Below, piece by piece: positions 8,449 to 17,380 of a stretch of 64,000 nucleotides of DNA. Within the stretch, counting starts at the first letter, position 1; every line of letters begins with the position of its first letter. The stretch lies in NCBI GenBank assembly GCA_050246595.1, contig JBFWVT010000004.1, forward strand, positions 62,001 through 126,000, in the 5' to 3' direction. Under the pieces are notes generated by a model. It made no database searches, had not been told where the DNA came from, and saw nothing but the letters and a program-made list of their open reading frames with translations. A program made the position numbers and the translations under genes. The DNA is from DATARH01 sp050246595. GTDB taxonomy: Bacteria > Pseudomonadota > Alphaproteobacteria > ATCC43930 > CGMCC-115725.

Positions 8449-9186
8449 ATGACTGCCGACCTCCTGCTCTTTGTGGCTGTCGGATTCGCGGCCCAGATTG
8501 TGGACGGCGCACTTGGGATGGCGTACGGCGTCATCTCAACCAGCGTACTTATGAGCTTCGGCATCACACCGGCAGTAGCTAGTGCCAGTGTCCACGCCGC
8601 CGAGGTATTCACGACCGGTGTGTCTGCGTTTTCGCACTGACGGCTTGGTAATACTGACAAAAGGCTCTTCGCGCGGTCGGCAATCCCTGGCGCACTCGGC
8701 GGCATTATCGGTGCCTATGTTTTAACCGAGCTGCCCAGTGATCTAGTCCGGCCTTTCATACATGCGTATCTCACTGCGATCGGTGCCCTTCTTCTTTGGA
8801 AGGGTCTGAGGAAGCCGATCGAACCAAAGCTACCGAGATACGTCCCGCTTCTCGGCCTCTCTGGCGGATTTCTCGATGCCATCGATGGGGGTGGCTGGGG
8901 TGCGCTTGTCGCCTCCACCCTCGCGGCGACTGGGACGAGGGTGCGCTATGCGATCGGGTCAACAAACGCAGCAGAGTTCGTTGTCACGACCACCGTTTCA
9001 GCAACCTTCGTGTTCACCATTGGGCTTGAGCTGTGGCCGATGATAACCGGGCTCATAATTGGAGGTGTGGTCGCGGCTCCGTTCGCTGCATACATGACTA
9101 AACTGGTTCCAGATCGTCCGCTCATGATCCTGGTTGAGATCGTTATCCTTGCGCTGAGCCTGCGTGGGATCCTGGGCATCTTCTAA
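8449..9186 (+). pseudogene. TSUP (TauE/SafE) family permease interrupted by an in-frame TGA
   Basis: The frame from the ATG at 8449 to the TAA at 9184-9186 encodes a complete 245-codon TSUP permease: GFAAQIVDGALGMAYGVISTS with the family's duplicated loop pattern, a central GGFLDAIDGGGWG and a C-terminal membrane half. A TGA at 8638-8640 falls in ...VSAFSH-stop-RLGN, where homologues usually have Trp (SHWRLGN), so a TGG to TGA change is the simplest explanation. TSUP proteins export sulfite, sulfonates or related anions. No SECIS-like hairpin follows and Sec does not normally replace Trp, so I call it a nonsense-mutated gene. Confidence 0.75.
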
Positions 9187-9477
9187 CTGTAACCCGAGTG
9201 CGGTCCCCCGTTGAGACCAGGCTCAACGCGCTAAGCCAGGTCTCGAGTATGCAGTCGCGATAGCCGCTCCGTCACACTCGGCGACATCGCCGGGAGGGCG
9301 TTGTCATCCCGTTCGGCTACGTGACCTCGCCCGCCACGGCAAGCCGCCAACTTGACGGTGCAAGCCGAGCGGATCGAGGAGAAAGCGCTAGGCGTCGATA
9401 TAGTAGGGCGCCGGGTGTCACTCGACAGACCGCAGGCAGGGCGGCAGTTTTTGAAGAATGCCGGGCTGCCCGGCTTA
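9187..9477. other. Intergenic stretch without a convincing gene
   Basis: About 290 bp. Overlapping small frames exist on both strands but none has a believable start or known motif. Confidence 0.45.
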
Positions 9478-9693
9478 TCAACCACGATCGTCTGCACGCC
9501 GATTCGTCACGCTTCCGGTGAGTGCCTTCTCGATCGCGTCAGCAATGTCGCGCCATACCTCGGCAGAGGTCAGCCTGTCGTCCTGCACCTCGTCCGAAAC
9601 CTCGGCCAGCTTGCGAGCAATATGCGCCGCGCCATCGCCGAACTGCTCCATCATTTCCAGCGCGACACGTTTGATATGATTGTCATCGTCCAT
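9478..9693 (-). CDS. Small acidic helical protein of unknown function
   Basis: The 71-residue product (MDDDNHIKRVALEMMEQFGDG...) is a compact amphipathic helical protein with the pattern MEQFGDGAAHIARKLAE and WRDIADAIEKAL. It resembles short conserved alphaproteobacterial hypothetical proteins of 60-75 residues seen near mobile regions. No function is known to me. Its coherent helical composition argues that it is real. Confidence 0.6.
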   Translation of the reverse strand: MDDDNHIKRVALEMMEQFGDGAAHIARKLAEVSDEVQDDRLTSAEVWRDIADAIEKALTGSVTNRRADDRG

Positions 9694-10017
9694 AGCCGTA
9701 TTGCATACGGCGTTGCTCTGAAATTACGGTTAACAGCTTCTATTCAGAGCTGCGCTGCAAAGCCGATGAGCTTGTGATTTTGAGACGGCAAAACAGCAAT
9801 GCTTAAGATGGCGTGCGGTTATCGCGATGCTTTGATGCGGTAGTTTAGCTTCGTAGCGGCGTTGATTACGGCTGACTTGGATGTTCCGGTCCTTCAGTTA
9901 CCGGCAGCAGATCTATTCCTGCCGCAGGAATGGCGCGGTGGTGAGATTTTTCGTCCCGTTAACGAATTCTTAAGATATCGTGAGATATGAAATTTCAATG
10001 GTTTAGGCGACCAATGC
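9694..10017. other. AT-richer intergenic stretch
   Basis: About 320 bp, clearly lower in GC than its surroundings, with no supported gene, tRNA or repeat that I can see. Confidence 0.45.
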
Positions 10018-10344
10018 CTACTTATTAGGCAAATCGGCATTAACCAATATCCCGTCCCGCATTGATGGCTCGGCAAGCTCAGTTATCCACATCGTTTCCC
10101 ACGGAAGTTGGGAAAAGACGTGGGTGGCTTCATCCACATCCTGCATCTCAGGGGTCAGGATGAGCGTGTCGGCCCCGCCCTTCGGGCCGGCGAGGAGGTG
10201 CTCGCCGACGCCTCCCACCACCACGCCGCCGGCAAAGCGGCAGAAATCCTCTACATCGGCTTCGCAGGTGGTGAGGACGATTACGGAAGGGCTGCGTAAA
10301 TCTGCCGCCTTATAACGGGCCGAGAGCACCGTCCAGCTGTTCAT
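10018..10344 (-). CDS. Hypothetical protein
   Basis: From the ATG at 10344 the product is 108 residues (MNSWTVLSARYKAADLRSPSVIVLTTCEADVEDFCRFAGG...). It has alternating beta/alpha character and no motif I recognise. It overlaps the end of the upstream gene by about 35 bp in another frame, which suggests coupling. A longer start is possible but would lie mostly inside the neighbour. Confidence 0.45.
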   Translation of the reverse strand: MNSWTVLSARYKAADLRSPSVIVLTTCEADVEDFCRFAGGVVVGGVGEHLLAGPKGGADTLILTPEMQDVDEATHVFSQLPWETMWITELAEPSMRDGILVNADLPNK

Positions 10345-10861
10345 CGCCCATGTCGGAATCCGGTGTCGCGGTAGGCTCACTCTCATTACGGGTGGCGCGA
10401 TACTTCCCGCCTTCGCGGCGCACCTGATTGCTCTTGGTCAGAGCGGTCAGGGCATTCGACACCGACATCTCGCCGCTCTTGTCGCCCTTGAGGCCCATCC
10501 GCTCCAGGAGCTCGCCGCGCGACAGCCCATCGCCTTGCCGGATCAGCTCGAGCAACGCCTCTCGCCGACTGCCGCGGCGTGCTTGCCGTTGACGGCCGGG
10601 CGGCGTTTGCCGTGCCGCCTTGCCCGTCTTCGCCGTCTCATAAGCCTCGATAGCCGCAAACTCCCGGTTTATCGCATCGAGCCGGCGCTGCAGCTCTTCC
10701 TGCTGATTGAAAACTTGCTCGCGCTCGGCGCGGAGCCGCTCCCGCTCTCTGGTAATAAATTCAGCAAAATTGCTGTCTCCGAAGCTACTATCGCCATTAG
10801 CCTCGGACATCTCGGAAAAGCCGCTGCTCCTGAAGTTACCAGCGTCATTCACGTCGGACAT
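10310..10861 (-). CDS. Coiled-coil protein with a winged-helix-like C-terminus, unknown function
   Basis: The 183-residue protein has a low-complexity Ser/Asp/Gly N-terminus, a strong coiled coil (about 35-80: ITRERERLRAEREQVFNQQ...), a basic linker, and a C-terminal segment (RREALLELIRQGDGLSRGELLERMGLKGDKSGEMSVSNALTALTKSNQVRREGGKYRAT). That segment reads as a winged helix with the usual wing GGKYRA. A DNA-binding role is plausible. It is divergent from recD2. Confidence 0.6.
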   Translation of the reverse strand: MSDVNDAGNFRSSGFSEMSEANGDSSFGDSNFAEFITRERERLRAEREQVFNQQEELQRRLDAINREFAAIEAYETAKTGKAARQTPPGRQRQARRGSRREALLELIRQGDGLSRGELLERMGLKGDKSGEMSVSNALTALTKSNQVRREGGKYRATRNESEPTATPDSDMGDEQLDGALGPL

Positions 10862-10998
10862 CCATGCTCTCCATTATCGACACGAGCAGAGTATGTAGGC
10901 CTGGCCTCCACTCCTGAAAAGCAGTGTCATATTTCTGGATACAAGCCGGCGGTTTTAGGACCGAGAGTGGGCGCCGACTCGTGGGGAGCGCGCGCTCA

Positions 10999-11169
10999 AT
11001 GCGCGAATCAAAATTCTATGCTTATGATCCTCCAGCGGCCAACAGATTGCTGCAGGAAACGGGAATGTCGATGCCGATCAAGGTACGGTTTTCAGTGATC
11101 AATGGAGCGGTTGGCGGCAATGATGTACTGGACGCGTTATTGATTACCCCGGAGCTTGGCATCTCGTGA
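10999..11169 (+). CDS. Small hypothetical protein upstream of recD2
   Basis: A 56-residue frame (MRESKFYAYDPPAANRLLQETG...) ends by overlapping the recD2 start by 4 bp (GTGA), as coupled genes do. I recognise no domain. The overlap is the main support, so it is a tentative gene. Confidence 0.35.
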   Translation: MRESKFYAYDPPAANRLLQETGMSMPIKVRFSVINGAVGGNDVLDALLITPELGIS

Positions 11170-13367
11170 ATGGTGGGCTGAGGCCGCAGCCGGCTTTATC
11201 GGCTCAGGAAGTCCTGGCAGGTCTCGTTGAGCGAGTCACCTACCACAATGCCGAGAACGGTTTCTGCGTTCTGCGTGTCAAGGCGCGCGGGCATCGCGAT
11301 CTGGTGACCGCCGTCGGGCACGCCGCCACGATTTCTGCCGGCGAATGGATCACGGCCTCGGGTGAATGGATCAACGACCGCACCCATGGCCAGCAGTTCA
11401 AGGCCCGCTTTCTGCGCAGCTCGACCCCGACCTCGACCGAGGGCATCGAGAAGTATCTCGCCTCCGGCATGATCCGCGGCATTGGCCCGGTCTACGCCAG
11501 GAAGCTCGTGAAGGCATTCGGCGACAAGGTGTTCGATGTCATCGAGGCCGAGCCCGGCCGCCTGCGCGAGGTCTCCGGTATCGGGCCGATGCGCGCCGAG
11601 CGCATCGCGAGTGCCTGGGTCGAGCAGAAGATCGTGCGCGAGATCATGGTCTTCCTGCACGGCCATGGCGTGGGTACGGCGCGCGCGGTGCGCATCTTTA
11701 AGACCTACGGCGCCGATGCCATCCAGGTCATGTCGGAGAACCCGTACCGATTGGCGCGCGACATCCGCGGCATCGGCTTCAAGACCGCCGATGCGATCGC
11801 GATGCGGCTCGGCATCGACAAGGCGGCCATGGTCCGAGTGCGCGCCGGCATCTCCTACGCGCTGACCGAGGCGATGGACGAGGGCCACTGCGGTCTGCCC
11901 CGTGACGAGCTGGTGCCGCTCGCTGCCGCCTTGCTTGAGGTCCCGCCGGAGCTGGTGCAAACCGCGCTGGAGCTTGAGCTGGTCGAGCGGACAGTGATCG
12001 CCGACACGGTTGGCGAGCAGAGCTGCATCTTCCTTGCCGGGCTGTACCGGGCGGAGCAGGTCATCGCCGATAGGCTCCGGCGCTTGGCCAGCAAGGCGCT
12101 GCCCTGGCCCCAGATCGACCCCGAGAAGGCGCTGCCGTGGATCGAAGACAAGACCGGCCTGTCGCTGGCCGAGAGCCAGGCCACCGCGATCCGGCTGGCA
12201 CTCGTGTCCAAGGTGCTCGTCATTACCGGCGGACCAGGGGTCGGCAAGACAACGATCGTCAACGCGATCCTGCGCATCATCTCTGCCAAGGACGTCAGTC
12301 TGTTGCTGTGCGCTCCGACCGGGCGGGCCGCCAAGCGCATGACCGAAGCTACCGGCTTCGAGGCCAGGACCATTCATCGGTTGCTCGAAATCGACCCGAA
12401 GACGGGAGACTTCAAACGCGGCAACGACAACCCGCTCGACTGCGACCTGCTCGTCATCGACGAGACATCGATGGTCGATGTGATGCTGATGCAGGCGTTG
12501 GTGCGTGCCGTTCCCGATCATGCCGCCCTGCTGATCGTCGGCGATATCGATCAGCTTCCCTCGGTCGGCCCGGGCCAGGTTCTGGCCGACATCATCGGTT
12601 CCGGCGCTGTTCCTGTCGTACGCTTGACCGAGATCTTCCGCCAGGCCGCCGAGAGCCGAATCATCACCAGCGCACACCGGATCAACCGGGGCATGCTGCC
12701 CGATCTGAGCAAGCCCGAAGGCGACAGCGACTTCTATTTCGTGCCGGCGGAGGATCCCGAAACCGCCGTGGCGCGCATTGTCGACCTGGTCGGGATACGC
12801 ATTCCCCGCCGCTTTGGCCTCGATCCGATCCGCGACATTCAGGTGCTGTGCCCGATGAACCGCAGCGGCGTTGGCGCTCGCTCGCTGAACATCGAGCTGC
12901 AGACGGCTTTGAACCCCGCCGGGGAGAACAAGATCCAGCGTTTCGGGTGGACCTTTGTCCCCGGGGACAAGGTCATGCAGATCGAGAACGATTACGAGAA
13001 GGAGGTCTATAACGGCGATATTGGCTATATCGACGGGATCGATCCTGAAACCGGCGAGCTGACCGCCAACTTCGACGGCCGCACGGTCACCTATGGGTTC
13101 GGCGAGCTCGACACGCTGGCGCCGGCCTATGCAGCGACGATCCACAAGAGCCAGGGATCGGAATATCCCGCTGTCGTTATCCCGATGCTGACGCAGCATT
13201 ACGTCATGCTGCAGCGGAACCTGCTCTATACCGGCGTGACCCGAGGCAAGCGGCTGGTCGTGCTGGTCGGCCAGAATAAGGCCGTCGCGATCGCCGTGCG
13301 CAACGTATCGGGGCGGCGACGCTGGTCGAAGCTGGACGAATGGTTGGCAGGACGCAAGCAGACGTAA
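11166..13367 (+). CDS. recD2: RecD2-type SF1B DNA helicase
   Basis: The 733-residue protein has the RecD2 architecture: an N-terminal OB-like region (ENGFCVLRVKARGH), tandem helix-hairpin-helix segments (about 100-230), then SF1 motor domains with Walker A GGPGVGKTT (near residue 357), Walker B LLVIDETSMVD, motif III GDIDQLPSVGPG, and the late motif IHKSQGSEYPAVV. RecD2 is a 5'-3' helicase; related enzymes are common on conjugative elements. Length fits the family (about 720-750). A GTG start at 11166 is used; an ATG does not occur in frame nearby. Confidence 0.92.
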   Translation: MNGGLRPQPALSAQEVLAGLVERVTYHNAENGFCVLRVKARGHRDLVTAVGHAATISAGEWITASGEWINDRTHGQQFKARFLRSSTPTSTEGIEKYLASGMIRGIGPVYARKLVKAFGDKVFDVIEAEPGRLREVSGIGPMRAERIASAWVEQKIVREIMVFLHGHGVGTARAVRIFKTYGADAIQVMSENPYRLARDIRGIGFKTADAIAMRLGIDKAAMVRVRAGISYALTEAMDEGHCGLPRDELVPLAAALLEVPPELVQTALELELVERTVIADTVGEQSCIFLAGLYRAEQVIADRLRRLASKALPWPQIDPEKALPWIEDKTGLSLAESQATAIRLALVSKVLVITGGPGVGKTTIVNAILRIISAKDVSLLLCAPTGRAAKRMTEATGFEARTIHRLLEIDPKTGDFKRGNDNPLDCDLLVIDETSMVDVMLMQALVRAVPDHAALLIVGDIDQLPSVGPGQVLADIIGSGAVPVVRLTEIFRQAAESRIITSAHRINRGMLPDLSKPEGDSDFYFVPAEDPETAVARIVDLVGIRIPRRFGLDPIRDIQVLCPMNRSGVGARSLNIELQTALNPAGENKIQRFGWTFVPGDKVMQIENDYEKEVYNGDIGYIDGIDPETGELTANFDGRTVTYGFGELDTLAPAYAATIHKSQGSEYPAVVIPMLTQHYVMLQRNLLYTGVTRGKRLVVLVGQNKAVAIAVRNVSGRRRWSKLDEWLAGRKQT

Positions 13368-13369
13368 AA

Positions 13370-13389
13370 TATCCGGAGCGGACCGGATA
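13370..13389 (+). terminator. Possible hairpin after recD2
   Basis: A 7-bp perfect stem (TATCCGG/CCGGATA) with a 6-nt loop begins just after the recD2 stop codon. It lacks a T-tract, so it would be a weak or Rho-assisted terminator at best. Confidence 0.35.
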
Positions 13390-13496
13390 ATGGCCATTTG
13401 CCAGCCGGCAACGGAGCCGTCAGGCCGGCCCCACCTCGCGGATCATTGATGTGGTCGCGGATGGCACGTTCTTTCCCTTCAAGCTGAGAAAGACAA

Positions 13497-14945
13497 GTGG
13501 CGGCGAAGACAACGCTCAACGCGAAAAACCTCGAAGCGCTCGGCGCCGAGCGGCTGGCCGAGCTGCTGCTCGAAATCAGCGCCGGGAACGCAGCTGCAAA
13601 ACGACGCATGAGATTGGCGCTGGCGGGGGCTCAAAGCCCGGGGGAGATGGCAAAGGAGGTGCGCAAGCGGCTCATGACGATCGCGCGGTCGCGATCTTTT
13701 GTGGACTGGCAGGGCATCAAGCTTCTGGCCGACGATCTCGATACGCAGCGCCGCGCAATTGTCGAGACGGTGGCCAAGGCGGAGCCGGGGGGAGGCCTCG
13801 ACCTGCTCTGGCGCTTGATAGCGTTGGCTCCCTCGGTTTTCGAGCGGTGCGACGACAGCAACGGGGTGGTGATCAGCGTTTTCCGTCAAGCCTGCCGCGA
13901 CCTGGGGGAGGTAGCCTCGAAGGCCGGGGTAGACCCGATAAGCCTCGCGGATCGAACGTTCGAGGCCCTGACCGGAAACGATTATGGCCAGTTTGATGAG
14001 CTGATTCGGGTTCTCGCGCCGGCTCTGGGGCAGCCTGGCCTGGAACACCTGAAACAGCGCATGATCGACCTGTCGAACTGGCCGGTGAAAGAGCCCGCCG
14101 AGAGGGACCGGGTTAAAATCGGCTGGTCATCGGCCGGGCCGATCTATGAAGATGAGATCGAAGAGCGCTCCCGGATCAGCACGGTTCGTCTGGCGCTCAC
14201 CGAGATCGCCGATGCCCAGGGCGATGTCGACGCCTTCATCGCACAATACGATGAAGACGTGCGAAAAGTGCCGAAGATCGCCGCGGAAATCGCCCAGCGC
14301 CTCCTTGCGGCCGGTCGGGTGCAGGAGGCATGGCGGGCGATCGAGGCGGCCGAGCATCCCCGGCGCGATCGCGGCTGGGATTGGCCCGACTTTGAATGGG
14401 AAGACGTCCGGATCGAGGTTCTCGAAGCGCTCAGGCGTCCCGATGACGCCCAAGCCGTGCGTTGGGGCTGCTTCGAGCGCTCGCTGTCATCCCGCCATTT
14501 GCGGGAATATCTGAAGCGGCTGCCTGATTTCGACGATGTGACAGCCGAGCAACGGGCGCTCGATTACGCCCAGCGATCGCGCAACCTGCTCCAGGCTCTG
14601 GCTTTTCTGATCTCCTGGCCTGCCCTCAACCGAGCGGCGGACCTCGTTCTCAAACGCTCGGACGAATTGGATGGCGATCACTACGAAATCCTGACGCGGG
14701 CGGCCGAAGCGCTTGCCGGTAAGTATCCGCTCGCTGCAACGATGTTGCTGCGCGCGATGGTCGACTTCTCGCTGCGGAACGCCAGGTCCAGCCGCTACCG
14801 GCACGCCGCGCGCCATCTGCTCGACTGCTCCAGCCTGGTATCGGCGGTCAAGGATTTTGGAATGTTCGAACCGCACAACGCCTACGAAGCCAGACTGCGT
14901 CGCGAGCATGGCAAGAAGAGTTCATTCTGGAGCTTCGTTGACTGA
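13497..14945 (+). CDS. DUF6880-like large hypothetical protein
   Basis: The 482-residue all-helical protein (from a GTG) opens with TLNAKNLEALGAERLAELLLEIS and continues as TPR-like helical repeats (AAEIAQRLLAAGRVQEAWRAIEAAEHP). This is the arrangement I associate with DUF6880, a soluble helical-repeat family of unknown function. It follows recD2 after 130 bp on the same strand. No catalytic motif is visible. Confidence 0.7.
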   Translation: MAAKTTLNAKNLEALGAERLAELLLEISAGNAAAKRRMRLALAGAQSPGEMAKEVRKRLMTIARSRSFVDWQGIKLLADDLDTQRRAIVETVAKAEPGGGLDLLWRLIALAPSVFERCDDSNGVVISVFRQACRDLGEVASKAGVDPISLADRTFEALTGNDYGQFDELIRVLAPALGQPGLEHLKQRMIDLSNWPVKEPAERDRVKIGWSSAGPIYEDEIEERSRISTVRLALTEIADAQGDVDAFIAQYDEDVRKVPKIAAEIAQRLLAAGRVQEAWRAIEAAEHPRRDRGWDWPDFEWEDVRIEVLEALRRPDDAQAVRWGCFERSLSSRHLREYLKRLPDFDDVTAEQRALDYAQRSRNLLQALAFLISWPALNRAADLVLKRSDELDGDHYEILTRAAEALAGKYPLAATMLLRAMVDFSLRNARSSRYRHAARHLLDCSSLVSAVKDFGMFEPHNAYEARLRREHGKKSSFWSFVD

Positions 14946-15219
14946 AAATCCGGACCGGAATTCTTTGTTTATCGGGTGTACCGGTCTCCGCCTTGTTGTG
15001 TCCAGTGTTTGCCTACCAGCGTGGGTTGTGGATAGCCAGGCAGATTTGCCGCTCTGGTGTCACCAAAGCAGGATCAATTTCCTCTATCGGCTGTAAAACG
15101 TGACAACGCAGAGCGAGGTCATGCAGTCAGCGTGGCCTGACCTGCAGCTCAGGCCCGGCATTGCCATGACAATACCGTCCCGCTTCGGTTCGCAGCGATC
15201 ACGACAGGAGGTTCGACCT

Positions 15220-15651
15220 GTGGCGTATGACGTTCAGCAATTATTGCGAATGACACAGTCGCAGCTCGACGAACTCTTCACCGCCAGCCCTGCAGGTGAC
15301 ATTCCCGACGGCGAGGGTAAAGGTACGGCGATCATCGGCGCCGGATCGGGCTTCACCGTGCAAATTGCCGGTTTCATCAATTATTTTGTCTGGCAAGGCA
15401 AGATTTTCGACGCAAAGGCCGGGCTCCTCAAAAACAAGATCCTGCCATTCGGCATCGCCGGCATCGTTGCTCGGGTCTACAAAGGCGAGAGCTGGCTCGA
15501 CCATAAAGAGTGCATTGTGCTCGATTACTCGCAAACCTCGCTGGTGGCCGGCTGGATCCGCGATGAGATCCGGATAATGGAACCGGGCTCTTATCTTGGC
15601 CAGGCATTTGGTGGCAGAATCCGCCTATTTCATTTCGCGCTGCAGTTTTGA
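15220..15651 (+). CDS. Conserved hypothetical protein of about 143 residues
   Basis: I chose the GTG at 15220 because AGGAGG lies 8 nt upstream; the frame is open further upstream but without a ribosome site. The product contains MTQSQLDELFTASPAGDIPDG, GAGSGFTVQIAGFINYFVWQGKIFDA, VARVYKGESWLDHKECIVLDYS and a C-terminal FHFALQF. These form a conserved small alpha/beta protein seen widely without known function. No signal peptide from this start. Confidence 0.62.
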   Translation: MAYDVQQLLRMTQSQLDELFTASPAGDIPDGEGKGTAIIGAGSGFTVQIAGFINYFVWQGKIFDAKAGLLKNKILPFGIAGIVARVYKGESWLDHKECIVLDYSQTSLVAGWIRDEIRIMEPGSYLGQAFGGRIRLFHFALQF

Positions 15652-16217
15652 TCCCGGAGCAGACGGAGCCATGCTGCGCCGCGCTCCCTCGATGGGAGGG
15701 GTGTGATCCTGTGACTGCTTCCGCATCCGCCGCATGCTGACCATCACGATGGACAAGGGCGACACGCCGTTGTGTGCCACACAACCGCTTCGTATTACAA
15801 AGGTATACCCGTCCGAGGCATGGCGGTGAGACACGAAAGCTGTCTTATTGGGTAGGAAATCGCCTATACGAGACGACATGGTGAGCGGGTCTAGAGGCTA
15901 TCAGGACACCGCCTCTTACCACCACGTCTTGATCCGGTCTCGCAAGTATCCGAAGCGGGGTCAAGTATTCGGCACGGCTGTCCGAGCATGCGCCGGAAAT
16001 CGAAAACGACCGGACCGGCCGCGAGGACTTCGCAGAGCGATTTTTGATTTTAGGAGAACTTCAAGCACCTTTCCAGAATGACCATTATAGGACTTTGAAA
16101 GAAACCACCCGAAGCCGAAACAACACAAAACATGGAGCGCGGCGCTGTCTCCCTGCGGTTCCGGCACATCCGATTTGAACAATGTGATTGGCCAGTGTCC
16201 GGCCAATAGCGCTAAGC
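15652..16217. other. Intergenic stretch without a convincing gene
   Basis: About 565 bp separating the recD2 region from the stress island. Frames present on both strands have no recognisable composition or ribosome binding site. I see no tRNA or attachment-like repeat, though the position would suit an old island junction. Confidence 0.45.
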
Positions 16218-16709
16218 TTAGCGAGTTGCCTCCTCAGCGAAGCTTGCGAGAACCTGGTCGATTGCGCTGGCATTTTGCCCCGACATTGCGAGCCCGTGGC
16301 GTGGATAGACATAGCTCATGAGGTAATCGCCCGAATTGTAAGTGAGCCACGCCTTGCCCTGATCATCCTGCCAAACCAGCGCCTTCAAAGGCACATCGAT
16401 TGCCAGCGTTGGCGTTCCTTCCATCGGTTTGGTCCCAAGTTTGGGGTTGCCAAATACTATGACAGTGCGCGGGTTTAGCGTGAGTCCGTTTTTGCTTGCA
16501 GCAGCAGCGTGGTCGATTTCGGTGAAGACCATCCAGCCATTAGCTTCCTTGGCCTTTACGGCTCTCTTGAAACCCTCAATTGTTTCCTGAACTGAGTGAT
16601 TGCTCGGCTTCGAGATCAGCCCGGGCTCGGCAGCGTGAGCGTCTGGCAGCACAGCTACGAAGAATCCTACAAGCAGGATGGCTCGGCAGATTAATCGATT
16701 GAATACCAT
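16218..16709 (-). CDS. DUF302 domain periplasmic protein
   Basis: The start at 16709 begins a signal peptide (MVFNRLICRAILLVGFFVAVLPDAHA). The mature part has the DUF302 pattern: SVQETIEGFKRAVKAKEANGWMVFTEIDHAAAA, then TVIVFGNPKLGTKPMEGTPTLAIDVPLKALVWQDDQGKAWLTYN. DUF302 proteins are small alpha/beta periplasmic proteins of unknown biochemical role, often near redox and metal genes. The domain is complete. It begins the stress island. Confidence 0.85.
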   Translation of the reverse strand: MVFNRLICRAILLVGFFVAVLPDAHAAEPGLISKPSNHSVQETIEGFKRAVKAKEANGWMVFTEIDHAAAASKNGLTLNPRTVIVFGNPKLGTKPMEGTPTLAIDVPLKALVWQDDQGKAWLTYNSGDYLMSYVYPRHGLAMSGQNASAIDQVLASFAEEATR

Positions 16710-16876
16710 ATGACTTCCCCAGCCGGATGTCGCCAATTATAGACCGATCACGCAAGGTTTGGAAGCTATCCAATTCTGTCGCCCTGACAACTTCCCGGTT
16801 GTTATGGACCCTGCTGGAGCCGCGCAGCTTCATTTCGAGCTGTCGGGGTCCTCGCGATCCAGCAGGGCGGGCGGCC

Positions 16877-17380
16877 TCAGGTGGTCAGGGGCAGGAAAAC
16901 CCCGAGCGTCAACCCGTACGCCGTTTGCGCCAGCAGCGTAGTTACCGGTGTTCGGAAGCCGTAATTTAGGCCCAGAAAGCCGGGCGGCTCCAGGCGCCGT
17001 ACGTCGCTGGGGCCATCGTATTCGGATGCCATGCGCGGGTGGAAATGCGGCAATACCGGCAGCATCACGGCCAATAAGAATAATCCGTGCAACAACCCGA
17101 TCACCGCGCCGATCCACCAGCTCGCGCCCCCGAGCGCCGCAAACAAAGCCGCATAGATCGCCGCAAACAGCCAGCCTCCAATAAGGTACGCGATAAACCC
17201 AAGTATGGTGGCGCGGTCGCGATCGGCAGTAAGGCAGGTGCCGACGAGAAAGGGGAGGCTCAGCCTGGACAGGCCGGCCATCTGGCTGCCATACATAATC
17301 GTCGTCATCACGACGGTCGCCGCGAATCCCCATAGCGCAATGGTCCAGATATCCGGCAGATCGGCGATCCAGCTTGCCAT
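16877..17380 (-). CDS. Polytopic membrane protein of unknown function
   Basis: The 167-residue product has about four membrane segments (for example TIALWGFAATVVMTTIMYGS and WWIGAVIGLLHGLFLLAVMLPVL). Its layout resembles the short membrane proteins at 24836 and 21394 in this window (DUF6789-type). Its ATG overlaps the stop of the GH15 gene (TGATG), so the two are coupled. Confidence 0.65.
   Translation of the reverse strand: MASWIADLPDIWTIALWGFAATVVMTTIMYGSQMAGLSRLSLPFLVGTCLTADRDRATILGFIAYLIGGWLFAAIYAALFAALGGASWWIGAVIGLLHGLFLLAVMLPVLPHFHPRMASEYDGPSDVRRLEPPGFLGLNYGFRTPVTTLLAQTAYGLTLGVFLPLTT

Noticed and set aside
8638..8640. TGA in the TSUP gene as a fourth selenocysteine codon
   Set aside because: The residue is normally Trp, not Cys, and no stable hairpin is seen 10-40 nt downstream.
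11196..13397. Long open frame antisense to recD2
   Set aside because: Antisense shadow of a GC-rich gene; composition is not protein-like and recD2 is unmistakable.
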